From Microbacterium oryzae (GTDB lineage: Bacteria; Actinomycetota; Actinomycetes; Actinomycetales; Microbacteriaceae): a stretch of 64,000 nt of DNA. The stretch covers positions 124,001 to 188,000 of the forward strand of contig NZ_JAUEPM010000001.1 in the NCBI RefSeq assembly GCF_030406385.1, in the 5' to 3' direction. This document shows, piece after piece, positions 44,560-54,176 of this stretch. Made by a program: the position numbers and the translations under genes. The notes under the pieces were generated by a model. That model made no database searches and had not been told where the DNA came from. It saw only the letters and a list, made by a program, of their open reading frames with translations. Positions within the stretch are counted from its first letter, which is position 1. Each line of letters begins with the position of its first letter.

Positions 44560-45876
44560 GTGACCGACAACGACACGACCATTGCCCTGCGCGCGGAAGG
44601 CCTCTACAAGGTCTTCGGCCGACGTCCGCACGACGCCGTGGAGCGCCTCAGAGCAGGTACCACGCGCGACCAGCTCGAGGGCGCCACCGCGGCCGTCATC
44701 GACGCCTCCTTCGAAGTCCGTCGCGGCGAGATCTTCGTCGTCATGGGGCTCTCCGGGTCCGGCAAGTCGACGCTCATCCGCATGCTGAACGGACTGCACG
44801 ACATCACCGCGGGCACCGTGACGATCAACGGCGAGCCGATCACCGGCATCCCCGGCGCCCGCCTGCGGGAGATCCGGCGCGACCGGATCTCCATGGTGTT
44901 CCAGCACTTCGCGCTGCTCCCTCACCGCACGGTGGCGGCGAACGTCGCGTACCCGCTCGAGCTGCAGGGGGTCGGGCGAGCCGAGCGGATGGCCAAGGCC
45001 GCCGAGATCCTGGAGCTGGTCGGGCTCTCGGGCTGGGGAGACAAGCTGCCCGCTCAGCTCTCCGGCGGCATGCAGCAGCGCGTCGGCATCGCCCGCGCCC
45101 TCGCCGCGGACACCGACATCCTGCTCATGGATGAGGCCTTCAGCGCGCTCGACCCGCTCATCCGACGCGAAATGCAGGACCAGCTGCTGGAGCTCCAGCA
45201 GCGCCTCGGCAAGACCATCGTCTTCATCACGCACGACCTCAACGAGGCGATGCACCTCGGCGACCGCATCGCCGTGATGCGCGACGGCCGCATCGTGCAG
45301 ATCGGAACGCCCGAGGACATCCTCACCGATCCCGCGAACGACTACGTCGAGCAGTTCGTGCAGGACGTCGACCGCGCGCGGGTGCTCACCGCGGGTAACG
45401 TCATGGAGCGGCCGCGCCCGGTCGTCGCGGAGAGCGCGGGCCCGCGTACGGCGCTGCGCACCATGCGCGACGCGTACACCTCCGCGACGTACGTCGTCGG
45501 CCGCGACCGCCGGCTCCTCGGCATCATCTCCGACCGCGACGCGATGAAACTCGTCCGCAAGGGCGAGAGCGCGCTGGCGAGCATCCTGAAGCCGGTGCCG
45601 CAGGCCGTGAGCGAGGACGACGTCCTGATGGACCTCTTCGTGCCGGCCGTGGAGTCGCCGCTGCCGCTCGCGGTGACCGACGGCAACGGGCGTCTCGTCG
45701 GCGTCATCCCGCGCGTCACCCTGCTCGCCGCCCTCGGCCCCGGCCCTGGCGCCACAGAGGAGATCACCTTGCCCCTGCGTCCCGTCCCGACGACCGTGAT
45801 CGACCAGCTCCTCGCGGAGACGGATCCGGACGGCGCCGTCGAAGGCGGAGCCCGCGAGCCGGAGGGGGTGCGCTGA
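44560..45876 (+). CDS. proV: Glycine betaine/proline ABC transporter ATP-binding protein
   Basis: A 438-residue ABC ATPase of the ProV/OpuAA type. Walker A is GLSGSGKST, the signature LSGGMQQRVGIARAL, and Walker B ILLMDEAFSALDP with the H-loop FITHDLNEA. A pair of CBS domains occupies the C-terminal ~150 residues (NVMERPRPVVAESAG, then LLGIISDRDAMKLV and RLVGVIPRVTLLAAL). In OpuA, CBS domains sense ionic strength or c-di-AMP. The start is uncertain: GTG at 44560 is chosen; a GTG at 44551 would add three residues. First gene of an operon with the permease and two binding proteins. Confidence 0.93.
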   Translation: MTDNDTTIALRAEGLYKVFGRRPHDAVERLRAGTTRDQLEGATAAVIDASFEVRRGEIFVVMGLSGSGKSTLIRMLNGLHDITAGTVTINGEPITGIPGARLREIRRDRISMVFQHFALLPHRTVAANVAYPLELQGVGRAERMAKAAEILELVGLSGWGDKLPAQLSGGMQQRVGIARALAADTDILLMDEAFSALDPLIRREMQDQLLELQQRLGKTIVFITHDLNEAMHLGDRIAVMRDGRIVQIGTPEDILTDPANDYVEQFVQDVDRARVLTAGNVMERPRPVVAESAGPRTALRTMRDAYTSATYVVGRDRRLLGIISDRDAMKLVRKGESALASILKPVPQAVSEDDVLMDLFVPAVESPLPLAVTDGNGRLVGVIPRVTLLAALGPGPGATEEITLPLRPVPTTVIDQLLAETDPDGAVEGGAREPEGVR

Positions 45877-46796
45877 TGGACGGCTTCATCCGCCTCCCGC
45901 TCGGTGACGTCGTCGCCGAGGCCATCCAGTGGGTCGTCGACAACCTGGGCGGCCTGTTCGATGTGATCCGCGCGGTCTTCGTCGGCATGTACGACGCCCT
46001 CGCGCTCGTGTTCGGCGCCCCCTCGTTCTGGATCGTCGCAGCCATTGCCCTCGTCATCGGCGTCCTCGCCCGCGGCTGGGTGTTCGGCATCGGCTCCGGT
46101 GTCGGTCTCCTCCTGATCGCCGCCGTGGACCAGTGGGACAATGCGATGAGCTCCCTCGCGCTCATCATCGTCGCGACGGTGTGGGCGCTCGTGCTCAGCA
46201 TCCCGCTCGGAATCGCGGCGGCGAAGAGCGACCTCGTGTCGAAGGTCCTGCGCCCGGTGCTCGACTTCCTGCAGACGATGCCCGCCTTCGTGTACCTGAT
46301 CCCCGCGCTGCTGCTGTTCCGCGTGGGCGTCGCGCCCGGCATCTTCGCGACCATCGTGTTCGCCATGGCCCCCGGCGTCCGGCTCACCGAGCTCGGCATC
46401 CGCGGCGTGGACCGCGAGGTCGTCGAGGCCGGCCACGCGTTCGGCTCCACCGGCGGACGCATCCTCCGCCAGATCCAGCTGCCACTGGCCCTGCCGACCA
46501 TCATGGCCGGCGTCAACCAGGTGATCATGCTGGCGCTGTCGATGGTGGTCATCGCCGGCATGGTGGGCGCGGGCGGCCTCGGTGGCGACGTCGTCGCCTC
46601 GCTGAACCGTCTCGACACCGCTCTCGGCGTGGAAGCGGGCCTCTCCGTGGTCATCCTCGCGATCATCCTCGACCGGCTGACCGGCTCGTTCGGCAAGCGG
46701 ATGGGCCTGCTCGCGCAGCTGAAGGCGACGCGCGCCGCGCGCGCCGACCGCGCCGCAACCGCTGATCGGGCAGAGCCCGTCGCCGTCGCGGCCTGA
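45876..46796 (+). CDS. proW: Glycine betaine/proline ABC transporter permease
   Basis: A 306-residue membrane permease of the ProW/OpuAB type. Five to seven hydrophobic helices are present, with the ABC coupling motif EAGHAFGSTGGRILRQIQLPLALPTIMAG (EAA loop). The LDFLQTMPAFVYLIPALLLF segment is highly characteristic of ProW. It shares one nucleotide with the ATPase stop (TGATGG). The C-terminal tail is Arg/Ala-rich and hydrophilic. It would form the membrane pore with two copies of the ATPase. Confidence 0.95.
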   Translation: MDGFIRLPLGDVVAEAIQWVVDNLGGLFDVIRAVFVGMYDALALVFGAPSFWIVAAIALVIGVLARGWVFGIGSGVGLLLIAAVDQWDNAMSSLALIIVATVWALVLSIPLGIAAAKSDLVSKVLRPVLDFLQTMPAFVYLIPALLLFRVGVAPGIFATIVFAMAPGVRLTELGIRGVDREVVEAGHAFGSTGGRILRQIQLPLALPTIMAGVNQVIMLALSMVVIAGMVGAGGLGGDVVASLNRLDTALGVEAGLSVVILAIILDRLTGSFGKRMGLLAQLKATRAARADRAATADRAEPVAVAA

Positions 46797-46894
46797 ACTC
46801 ACACACCTGCGGAGCCGCACGGCTTCGTCGCATCGGAACGCACGCCGATGCAGGCGGCGCGGAGAGACTCTCCCGCCGAGGAAGGAACACACGC

Positions 46895-47782
46895 ATGACC
46901 AAGCGCATTCTCGCTTTCACCGCTCTCACCGCCACGGCGGCGCTGGCCCTCACCGGCTGCGCGGGCTCGGACGAGGCCGCCGGCGACGACGACTCGAAGG
47001 GCAGCATCACGATCGCCGTCTTCAACGGCTGGGACGAGGGCGTCGCCACCTCCGAGCTGTGGAAGGCCGTCCTGGAGAACGAGGGGTACGACGTCGAGCT
47101 GGAGTACGCCGACGTGGCGCCGCTCTTCACGGGGCTCTCGACGGGCGACTACGACTTCACGACCGACGTGTGGCTGCCCGTCACCCACGCCTCCTACCTG
47201 GAGAAGTTCGGCGACTCCATCGAGGAGCTCGGCGCGTGGAATGACGAGTCGCGCCTCACCGTGGCGGTCAACTCCGACGCTCCGATCGACTCGCTCTCGG
47301 AGCTCGCCGACAGCGCGGGTGAGTTCGGCGACCAGATCGTCGGCATCGAGCCGGGTGCGGGCCTGACGCTCACCATGGACGAGTCCGTGATCCCGACCTA
47401 CGGCCTGGAGGACATGGACTTCACGACGTCCTCCACCGCGGCGATGCTCACCGAGCTCGAGGCGGCCGAGCAGTCGGGCGAGAACATCGTCGTGACGCTG
47501 TGGGAGCCGCACTGGGCGTACGGCGCCTACGACATCAAGAACCTCGAGGACCCGGAGGGCGCACTCGGCGACGCCGAGAGCCTCTACTCCTACGGCCGCG
47601 AGGGCTTCGGCGATGACTTCCCCGAGGTGGCCGAGTGGCTGTCGAACTTCCAGATGGACCTCGACACGCTGTACGACCTTGAGAACCTCCTCTTCGTCGA
47701 GAACGACACCGACGACTACGCGCCGCTGATCGACCAGTGGATCGAAGACAACCAGGAGTACGTGGACTCGCTCACCAGCTGA
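46895..47782 (+). CDS. proX: Glycine betaine-type ABC substrate-binding lipoprotein, copy 1
   Basis: A 295-residue lipoprotein. The signal peptide (MTKRILAFTALTATAAL) ends in a lipobox LALTGC with lipidated C22. The OpuAC-type ligand domain follows (GSITIAVFNGWDEGVATSEL, DYDFTTDVWLPVTHASYLEK, VVTLWEPHWAYGAYDIKN). W-containing motifs such as NGW and LWEPHWAY are consistent with an aromatic cage for quaternary ammonium ligands. It is separated from the permease by 98 bp and from its paralogue by a hairpin. Confidence 0.93.
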   Translation: MTKRILAFTALTATAALALTGCAGSDEAAGDDDSKGSITIAVFNGWDEGVATSELWKAVLENEGYDVELEYADVAPLFTGLSTGDYDFTTDVWLPVTHASYLEKFGDSIEELGAWNDESRLTVAVNSDAPIDSLSELADSAGEFGDQIVGIEPGAGLTLTMDESVIPTYGLEDMDFTTSSTAAMLTELEAAEQSGENIVVTLWEPHWAYGAYDIKNLEDPEGALGDAESLYSYGREGFGDDFPEVAEWLSNFQMDLDTLYDLENLLFVENDTDDYAPLIDQWIEDNQEYVDSLTS

Positions 47783-47800
47783 GCTCGCACGCTCGTCACG

Positions 47801-47839
47801 ACAGGGCCGCCCTCGCGGTTTACGCGAGGGCGGCCCTGT
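47801..47839 (+). terminator. Strong hairpin between the two binding-protein genes
   Basis: Seventeen-bp arms (47801-47817 and 47823-47839) around GTTTA, directly after copy 1 and 45 bp before copy 2. It could terminate, attenuate or stabilise the mRNA so that the first binding protein is made in excess. Confidence 0.8.
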
Positions 47840-47883
47840 GCATACGCGCACGCGCTGTGCGCACGATCGACAAGGAGAACACG

Positions 47884-48774
47884 ATGAAGAACACCACCAC
47901 CAGGATGCTCGCCGCCGGCTCCCTCACGGCCGTCACCGCGCTCGCTCTCGCGGGCTGCTCGGGCGGTGAGGCCGCCTCCGACGACCGCGGCGAGGAGGTG
48001 ACGATCGCGGTGTTCAACGGATGGGCGGAGTCCATGGTCTCGAGCGAGCTCTGGAAGGCTGTCCTCGAGCAGAAGGGGTACGACGTGGAACTCGTCCCCG
48101 CCGATCCTGCTCCCGTATTCGCAGGCCTCGCCAGCGGCGACTACGATCTCGCCACGCAGGTGTCGCTGCCGACGCTGCACGCGGACTACGTCGCCCAGTT
48201 CGGCGACGCGCTCGAGGATCTCGGCGCGTGGTACGACAAGTCCTCGATCACCGTCGCGGTGAACGAGGACGCTCCCATCGACTCGCTCGACGAGTTCCTG
48301 GACAACGCAGACGCATTCGGCAATCGCATCGTCGGCATCGAGGCGGGAGCGGGTCAGACCCAGCTCATGGAGAGCGACGTGCTCCCCGGGTACGGGCTGG
48401 AGAGTGTGGACTTCCCGACGTCGTCGACGCCGGCGATGCTGGCGGAGCTCGATGCGGCCATCTCGAACGGCGAGAACATCGCCGTCTCGCTGTGGGAACC
48501 GCACTGGGCGTACGCGGTCTATCCGCTCAAGAACCTCGAGGACCCGAAGGGCCTGCTCGGGGAGCCGGAGCTGCTGCACACCTTCGCTCGGGAGGGGTTC
48601 TCCGACGATCACGCCGAGGTCGCCGGATGGCTGCGGGACTTCCAGATGGACGAGGAGCGGCTGCTGGACCTGGAGGAGCTCCTCTTCGTGGACAACGACA
48701 CCGACGAGTACGGCCCGATCGTCGACGCGTGGATCGAGGAGAACCAGGACTACGTGGACTCGCTCACCAGCTGA
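47884..48774 (+). CDS. Glycine betaine-type ABC substrate-binding lipoprotein, copy 2
   Basis: A 296-residue paralogue of the preceding gene. The lipobox is LALAGC (lipid on C25). It keeps the NGW, LWEPHWAY and DQ/D-W-I-E-x-NQ end motifs, including the identical C-terminal YVDSLTS. It differs at the ligand-site segment: DYDLATQVSLPTLHADYVAQ replaces the DYDFTTDVWLPVTHAS of copy 1, so W is lost from the VWLP position. This suggests different ligand preference with a shared permease. The ATG at 47884 follows CAAGGAG. A strong terminator follows. Confidence 0.92.
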   Translation: MKNTTTRMLAAGSLTAVTALALAGCSGGEAASDDRGEEVTIAVFNGWAESMVSSELWKAVLEQKGYDVELVPADPAPVFAGLASGDYDLATQVSLPTLHADYVAQFGDALEDLGAWYDKSSITVAVNEDAPIDSLDEFLDNADAFGNRIVGIEAGAGQTQLMESDVLPGYGLESVDFPTSSTPAMLAELDAAISNGENIAVSLWEPHWAYAVYPLKNLEDPKGLLGEPELLHTFAREGFSDDHAEVAGWLRDFQMDEERLLDLEELLFVDNDTDEYGPIVDAWIEENQDYVDSLTS

Positions 48775-48780
48775 CGCGAG

Positions 48781-48823
48781 AACGACGAAGGCCGCCCCGT
48801 TCGCCGGGGCGGCCTTCGTCGTT
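48781..48823. terminator. Bidirectional terminator hairpin
   Basis: Nineteen-bp arms around a 5-nt TTCGC loop, immediately after the second binding-protein gene and 11 bp past the ettA stop on the other strand. It serves both convergent transcripts. Confidence 0.88.
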
Positions 48824-48833
48824 CTCGCTGTGA

Positions 48834-50513
<1,680 letters not shown>

Positions 50514-50602
50514 TTGAGGTCCAGTCTAGAGGGCCATGGCTGAGCAGCGGATGGCCCGCGCCGGTGAGCAGGCCGACAGGGGACGTCGACGCGGGCGGCC
50601 GC

Positions 50603-51088
50603 TCAGAACGGGGAGAGCTCGCGCTCCGCCTCCTCTCCGAGCATCTCCGGTTCGCCGAGCGGCGCCGTGCTCCACGCCATGTCCGGCTCCTGCGTCTGCT
50701 CGGGCTCCTCCCGCCGGATCTCGCCGCCCGCGGCGTTCTTGGAGTACGAGACCGTGCCGAAGAGGAGGTCGACCGCGAGGTTGTCGGCGGTGATCTCCAC
50801 GTCGGTGCCCTTGGCGCCCTTGTCGTTCTCCCACGGGCGCACCCGGAGCCGCCCGGTGACCAGCACGCGCATGCCCTTCGACAGCGACAGGGCGCCGTTG
50901 GACGCGAGGGACCTGAACGCCGACACCTTGTAGAAGTTCGGCGGGTCCTCGACCCACCCCGCCTTCTCGCGGACGTAGCGCCGGGGATTCGTCGCCAGAC
51001 GGAAGCGAAGGACGGCGGTGCCGTCGGCGAGCGTGGTGGACGTCGGGTCGTTCGTGATGTTGCCCACCACCACGATCTGATCGGTCAT
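50603..51088 (-). CDS. ssb: Single-stranded DNA-binding protein (SSB paralogue)
   Basis: A 161-residue OB-fold protein (MTDQIVVVGNITNDPTSTTL, FRLATNPRRYVREKAG, GMRVLVTGRLRVRPWENDKG). The C-terminus is acidic and ends in LSPF rather than the DDDIPF-type tip of the main SSB. It lacks rpsF/rpsR neighbours, so it is probably the second, SsbB-like copy found in actinobacteria. The ATG at 51088 follows a GGAAGGGAT site. It may assist recombination or repair. Confidence 0.88.
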   Translation of the reverse strand: MTDQIVVVGNITNDPTSTTLADGTAVLRFRLATNPRRYVREKAGWVEDPPNFYKVSAFRSLASNGALSLSKGMRVLVTGRLRVRPWENDKGAKGTDVEITADNLAVDLLFGTVSYSKNAAGGEIRREEPEQTQEPDMAWSTAPLGEPEMLGEEAERELSPF

Positions 51089-51181
51089 GGGGATCCCTTC
51101 CGCCGGGGACGATCCCCGACTGCATCCAGCACACCGCCTGCGAGAGTCCGGCGGAGCGGGCGGCGGGGATCTGTGGATGCA

Positions 51182-51227
51182 GCGAACCCCTCCGCACCGC
51201 TGTGCACGCGGTGTCGGAGGGGTTCGC
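51182..51227. terminator. Long terminator hairpin after msrA
   Basis: Outer arms GCGAACCCCTCCG and CGGAGGGGTTCGC (13 bp) with an inner CACCGC/GCGGTG stem. It lies 6 bp past the msrA stop (minus strand). Confidence 0.8.
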
Positions 51228-51233
51228 AGGATC

Positions 51234-51779
51234 TCAGGCGGCGTACTGCGCGAAGCGCGCGCGGACCTTGTTCACCTTGGGCGCGGCCACCGCGAGGCAG
51301 TACCCCTGCGTCGGGTTCTTCGCGAAGAAGTCCTGGTGGTAGTCCTCAGCGTCGTAGAAGTCGCCGAGGGGATCGATGCGCGTGACGATCGTGCCCTCCT
51401 CATCGCCGATGGGCGCGTCCCAGATCTCCGCGGCGCGCTCACGCGCCGCCTCGAACAGCTCACGCTGCTCGTCGCTCTCGTAGAACATCGCGCTGCGGTA
51501 CTGGGTGCCCCGATCCGCGCCCTGATGGTTCAGCTGACGCGGGTCGTGCATCGTGAAGAACGCGTCGAGGATGATGTCGGGCGCGATGACCTCGGGATCG
51601 AACGTCACCTTCACCGCCTCGGCGTGCCCGGTCGCGCCCGTGCACACCTGCTCGTAAGTGGGATGGGGGCGTCGGCCACCCGTGTATCCGGACACGACGG
51701 ACGAGACGCCTCGCAGCGCTCGATACGCGGCATCCAGACACCAGAAGCAGCCGCCGGCGATGACGTACGTCTCGGTCAT
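51234..51779 (-). CDS. msrA: Peptide methionine sulfoxide reductase MsrA
   Basis: Reduces methionine-S-sulfoxide in proteins with thioredoxin. The 181-residue protein carries GCFWC with catalytic C11, and a resolving cysteine is expected near the C-terminus (NPTQGYCLAVAAPK). The HDPRQLNHQGADRGTQYRSA motif is diagnostic. ATG at 51779 has a GAGGAG site 5 nt upstream; a GTG two codons earlier is less likely. Monocistronic; ends at a strong terminator. Confidence 0.96.
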   Translation of the reverse strand: MTETYVIAGGCFWCLDAAYRALRGVSSVVSGYTGGRRPHPTYEQVCTGATGHAEAVKVTFDPEVIAPDIILDAFFTMHDPRQLNHQGADRGTQYRSAMFYESDEQRELFEAARERAAEIWDAPIGDEEGTIVTRIDPLGDFYDAEDYHQDFFAKNPTQGYCLAVAAPKVNKVRARFAQYAA

Positions 51780-51847
51780 GTGCACTCCTCAGAACGAATG
51801 TCGGAACCCCCTCCTATCGTCGCAGAGAAGCTCAGGAGGGATCACCG

Positions 51848-52102
51848 ATGACCAACGCCGCCGTCGCCGCCGCCATTCCCCTCGCGCCCCCGGCTGTCCG
51901 CCGCGGACGTCTCACGCGCGCGGGTGCCGCGCTGTGGCGGGTCGTCGCTCCCGACGGGCGCGTCGCCGGCCACCTGCGCGCGCTCGAGTCCGACGCCGGC
52001 ATGCGCTACCGAGCGGAACGACTCCGTGCGGGGGCGCTCGTCGCCGTCGGCGAATTCTGGACCCCCGACGAAGCGGTCGAGACGCTCCTGCTGTCGCGCT
52101 GA
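51848..52102 (+). CDS. Small conserved-looking hypothetical protein
   Basis: An 84-residue protein with a strong AGGAGGG ribosome site 8 nt upstream. After an Ala/Pro-rich N-terminus the sequence RRGRLTRAGAALWRVVAPDG, RVAGHLRALESDAGMRYRAE suggests a compact alpha/beta fold of the RNA- or nucleotide-binding kind, but I recognise no family. Divergent from msrA and convergent with another small gene only 9 bp away. A TATCGT candidate -10 box lies about 30 bp upstream. Confidence 0.65.
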   Translation: MTNAAVAAAIPLAPPAVRRGRLTRAGAALWRVVAPDGRVAGHLRALESDAGMRYRAERLRAGALVAVGEFWTPDEAVETLLLSR

Positions 52103-52111
52103 GCGCGCGGC

Positions 52112-52321
52112 TCAGTGCCTCCGGAACTCCGGGCGCTCCGCGCCCGGCTTCAGGTGCGCGTGCAGCGCGCGCTTCGCGATCTCGAGCTGCGGGTAGGTGC
52201 CGACCGCCCGGTCTGCGCCGACCATCCGCACCTCGTACTGGCCGTCAACCTCTCGGATCGACCCGACGGCCCCGACCGGACCGTGCGCGACCCACAGTCG
52301 ACTCGTTCGCGTGATCGTCAT
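52112..52321 (-). CDS. Small hypothetical protein
   Basis: A 69-residue protein (MTITRTSRLWVAHGPVGAVG, then REVDGQYEVRMVGADRAVGT, ending PEFRRH). It resembles the 84-residue gene product opposite in style: both pair a W-V/x-xP-DGxVxGxxR-like strand with a later helix. That may be a distant relationship. A GGAGGGGG ribosome site lies 6 nt upstream of the ATG at 52321. No motif for function. Confidence 0.6.
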   Translation of the reverse strand: MTITRTSRLWVAHGPVGAVGSIREVDGQYEVRMVGADRAVGTYPQLEIAKRALHAHLKPGAERPEFRRH

Positions 52322-52451
52322 CTTCGTCCCCCTCCGCTGACTGCCCCACCTTCGACGATACGAGCAGAACGGGCCGCGCACCAGGGCTTCAGCTGCAGCC
52401 CGCAGGCGGTCGAGATGACGCACCGGGCCGGACTCGGTAACCTGGGACCGA

Positions 52452-52524
52452 CCCCCAGTAGCTCAGTGGATAGAGCAACGAACTTCTAATTCGCAGGCCG
52501 CACGTTCGAATCGTGCCTGGGGGA
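52452..52524 (+). tRNA. tRNA-Arg (anticodon TCT)
   Basis: Acceptor CCCCCAG pairs with CTGGGGG. The anticodon loop CTTCTAA gives TCT (decodes AGA/AGG). The T-loop GTTCGAATC is present. CCA is not encoded (CCG follows the discriminator A). The A27-C43 pair at the top of the anticodon stem is a mismatch. Confidence 0.95.
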
Positions 52525-52551
52525 CCGAGAGCCGAGTGTCCGCCCCGTCGA

Positions 52552-52557
52552 TAGGCT
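52552..52557 (+). promoter_or_regulatory. Candidate -10 box of orn
   Basis: TAGGCT followed by GGGGGG and the ATG at 52564. Could be a leaderless start, although the G run could also act as a weak ribosome site. Confidence 0.45.
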
Positions 52558-52563
52558 GGGGGG

Positions 52564-53187
52564 ATGTCAGGTGCCTCCGAGAACGACAGACTCGTCTGGA
52601 TCGACTGCGAGATGACCGGCCTCGACCTCGCGGTCGATGAGCTCGTCGAGATCGCGATCGTCGTGACCGACTTCGAGCTGCGCATCCTCGACCCCGGATT
52701 CCAGGCGGTCATCAAACCGACCGAGGCGGCCCTCGAGAACATGGGCGACTTCGTGACGGAGATGCACCGCAAGTCGGGGCTCCTCGAGGAGATCCCCGGG
52801 GGCGTGAGCCTCGCCGAGGCCGAGCGGCTGTCGCTGGAGTACATCCGGCGCTTCGTCCCCCTCGAGCGCAAGGCGCCCCTGGCCGGCAACACCATCGGCA
52901 CCGACCGGATGTTCCTCGCCCGCTACATGCCGGCGGTCGACGGCTACCTGCACTACCGCAACGTCGACGTGTCCAGCATCAAGGAGCTGTCGCGCCGGTG
53001 GTACCCGCGGGCGTATTTCCAGGCTCCGGCGAAGGACGGCGGACATCGCGCGCTGGCGGACATCCTCGAGTCCGTCCGCGAGCTGGAGTACTACCGCCGC
53101 GCGGTGTTCGTCGCCGATGGACCGACCTCCGAGGAGGCGCGACAGGTCGCCGCCGACGTCGTGTCGTCATTCACTCCGAACGTATGA
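52564..53187 (+). CDS. orn: Oligoribonuclease
   Basis: A DEDDh 3'-5' exonuclease that degrades di- to penta-ribonucleotides, including linear pGpG. The 207-residue protein has the DEDD motifs WIDCEMTGLDL (D14, E16), NTIGTDRMFLARYMP and the GHRALADILESV segment with the active-site His and Asp. It begins 40 bp after tRNA-Arg. The gene is followed by tRNA-His, which lies about 40 bp after the stop. Confidence 0.96.
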   Translation: MSGASENDRLVWIDCEMTGLDLAVDELVEIAIVVTDFELRILDPGFQAVIKPTEAALENMGDFVTEMHRKSGLLEEIPGGVSLAEAERLSLEYIRRFVPLERKAPLAGNTIGTDRMFLARYMPAVDGYLHYRNVDVSSIKELSRRWYPRAYFQAPAKDGGHRALADILESVRELEYYRRAVFVADGPTSEEARQVAADVVSSFTPNV

Positions 53188-53224
53188 CAGAATAGAGAAG
53201 TTGCCCCGGCAGGCCGGGACACAT

Positions 53225-53301
53225 GGTGGCTGTAGCTCAGCTGGTAGAGCACCGCGTTGTGGTCGCGGGGGTCGCGGGTTCAAGCCCCGTCAGCCACCCC
53301 A
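53225..53301 (+). tRNA. tRNA-His (anticodon GTG)
   Basis: Acceptor GTGGCTG pairs with CAGCCAC, and the extra G-1 typical of tRNA-His pairs with C73. The anticodon loop TTGTGGT gives GTG. The T-loop GTTCAAGCC is present. CCA is encoded. Confidence 0.97.
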
Positions 53302-53304
53302 ATG

Positions 53305-53363
53305 AGGCGAGGTTCGATTCTCGGCGAGAGGGAGCGCTCTCGGTCCGGGTTCGAACCTCGCCT
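53305..53363 (+). terminator. Long hairpin terminator after tRNA-His
   Basis: AGGCGAGGTTCGA (53305-53317) and TCGAACCTCGCCT (53351-53363) are perfect complements around a loop that can itself form a CGAGAG/CTCTCG stem. Followed by TTCTTC. Starts 3 bp after the CCA end. Confidence 0.75.
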
Positions 53364-53510
53364 TTCTTCACCTCGGGAGAGCGCGAGCTCTCGCGGTCTT
53401 CGCCACCTCGCCGGCCCGCTCGCCTCGGCGCCGAACGGAGCGGCCATCCGCGCCCAGGGCGGCGTTCTGACGACGCCGCAGTGACGAGTGATGGCTAGAC
53501 TCGGAAGCCG

Positions 53511-53858
53511 ATGATGGACATGGACGCCGACGCCTTCGAGGCCCTCGTGGTGGATGAGCTGGATCAGCTGCCCGACGAGATGGTCGACGGCCTGGACAAC
53601 GTCGTGTTCGTCGTCGAGGACCGCTCCGACGACGGCGAGGAGCTGCTGGGTCTGTACGACGGGCTCGCCGTCACCGAGCGCGACCGCTACGGCATGGGCG
53701 AGCTGCCGGACCGCATCATCGTCTTCCGCGAGGCGCACCTGGAGCGGTGCACCTCGGAGCGCGAGCTTCGCGACGAGGTGCACACGACGCTCGTGCACGA
53801 GATCGCTCACTTCTACGGCATCGACGACGCCCGGCTCCACGAGCTGGGATGGGCGTGA
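53511..53858 (+). CDS. Zincin-like metallopeptidase family protein
   Basis: A 115-residue, very acidic zincin. The extended zinc motif HExxHxxGxxD is present as HEIAHFYGIDD (H96, E97, H100, G103, D106), followed by LHELGW. Such small proteins, about 110-130 residues, are of unknown physiological role but commonly sit beside clpS. Its stop is overlapped by the likely clpS start (GTGA). The start ATG at 53511 follows a GGAAG site; a TAGACT -10 candidate lies just upstream at about 53495. Confidence 0.87.
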   Translation: MMDMDADAFEALVVDELDQLPDEMVDGLDNVVFVVEDRSDDGEELLGLYDGLAVTERDRYGMGELPDRIIVFREAHLERCTSERELRDEVHTTLVHEIAHFYGIDDARLHELGWA

Positions 53859-54166
53859 CCGGAATGACGAGCGCGCTGGCCGACCACGCGACCGAGGAGG
53901 ACGTGCGCCTCGTCGTCGCTCCCGAGAGTTCGGCGCCCTGGCAGACCGTGGTGTGGGACGATCCGGTCAACCTCATGAACTACGTCGTGCGGGTGTTCCG
54001 CGAGTACTTCGGCTACGGCGAGGAACGGGCGACGCAGCTCATGCTCGCGGTGCACAACGACGGCCACGCGGTCGTCGCCGAGGGTGCCCGTGAGCAGATG
54101 GAGCTGCACGCCCAGGCGATGCACGACTACGGCCTGTGGGCTACCGTCCGCCGGGCCCCGATGTGA
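53855..54166 (+). CDS. clpS: ATP-dependent Clp protease adaptor ClpS
   Basis: An N-end rule adaptor that delivers substrates with bulky N-terminal residues to the ClpC or ClpA ATPase. The ~103-residue protein contains the conserved WDDPVNLMNYVVRVFREYFGY and the LMLAVHNDGHAVV segment with the H and D residues that bind the N-degron. The start is uncertain: GTG at 53855 overlaps the upstream stop (GTGA), ATG at 53849 is possible, and ATG at 53864 gives MTSALADH. Part of a metallopeptidase-clpS-DUF2017 operon. Confidence 0.94.
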   Translation: MTGMTSALADHATEEDVRLVVAPESSAPWQTVVWDDPVNLMNYVVRVFREYFGYGEERATQLMLAVHNDGHAVVAEGAREQMELHAQAMHDYGLWATVRRAPM

Positions 54167-54176
54167 GGAAGACCGC

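Noticed and set aside
53223..53498. Short reading frame across tRNA-His and the following terminator
   Set aside because: It runs over a clear tRNA and a perfect hairpin; coincidental.
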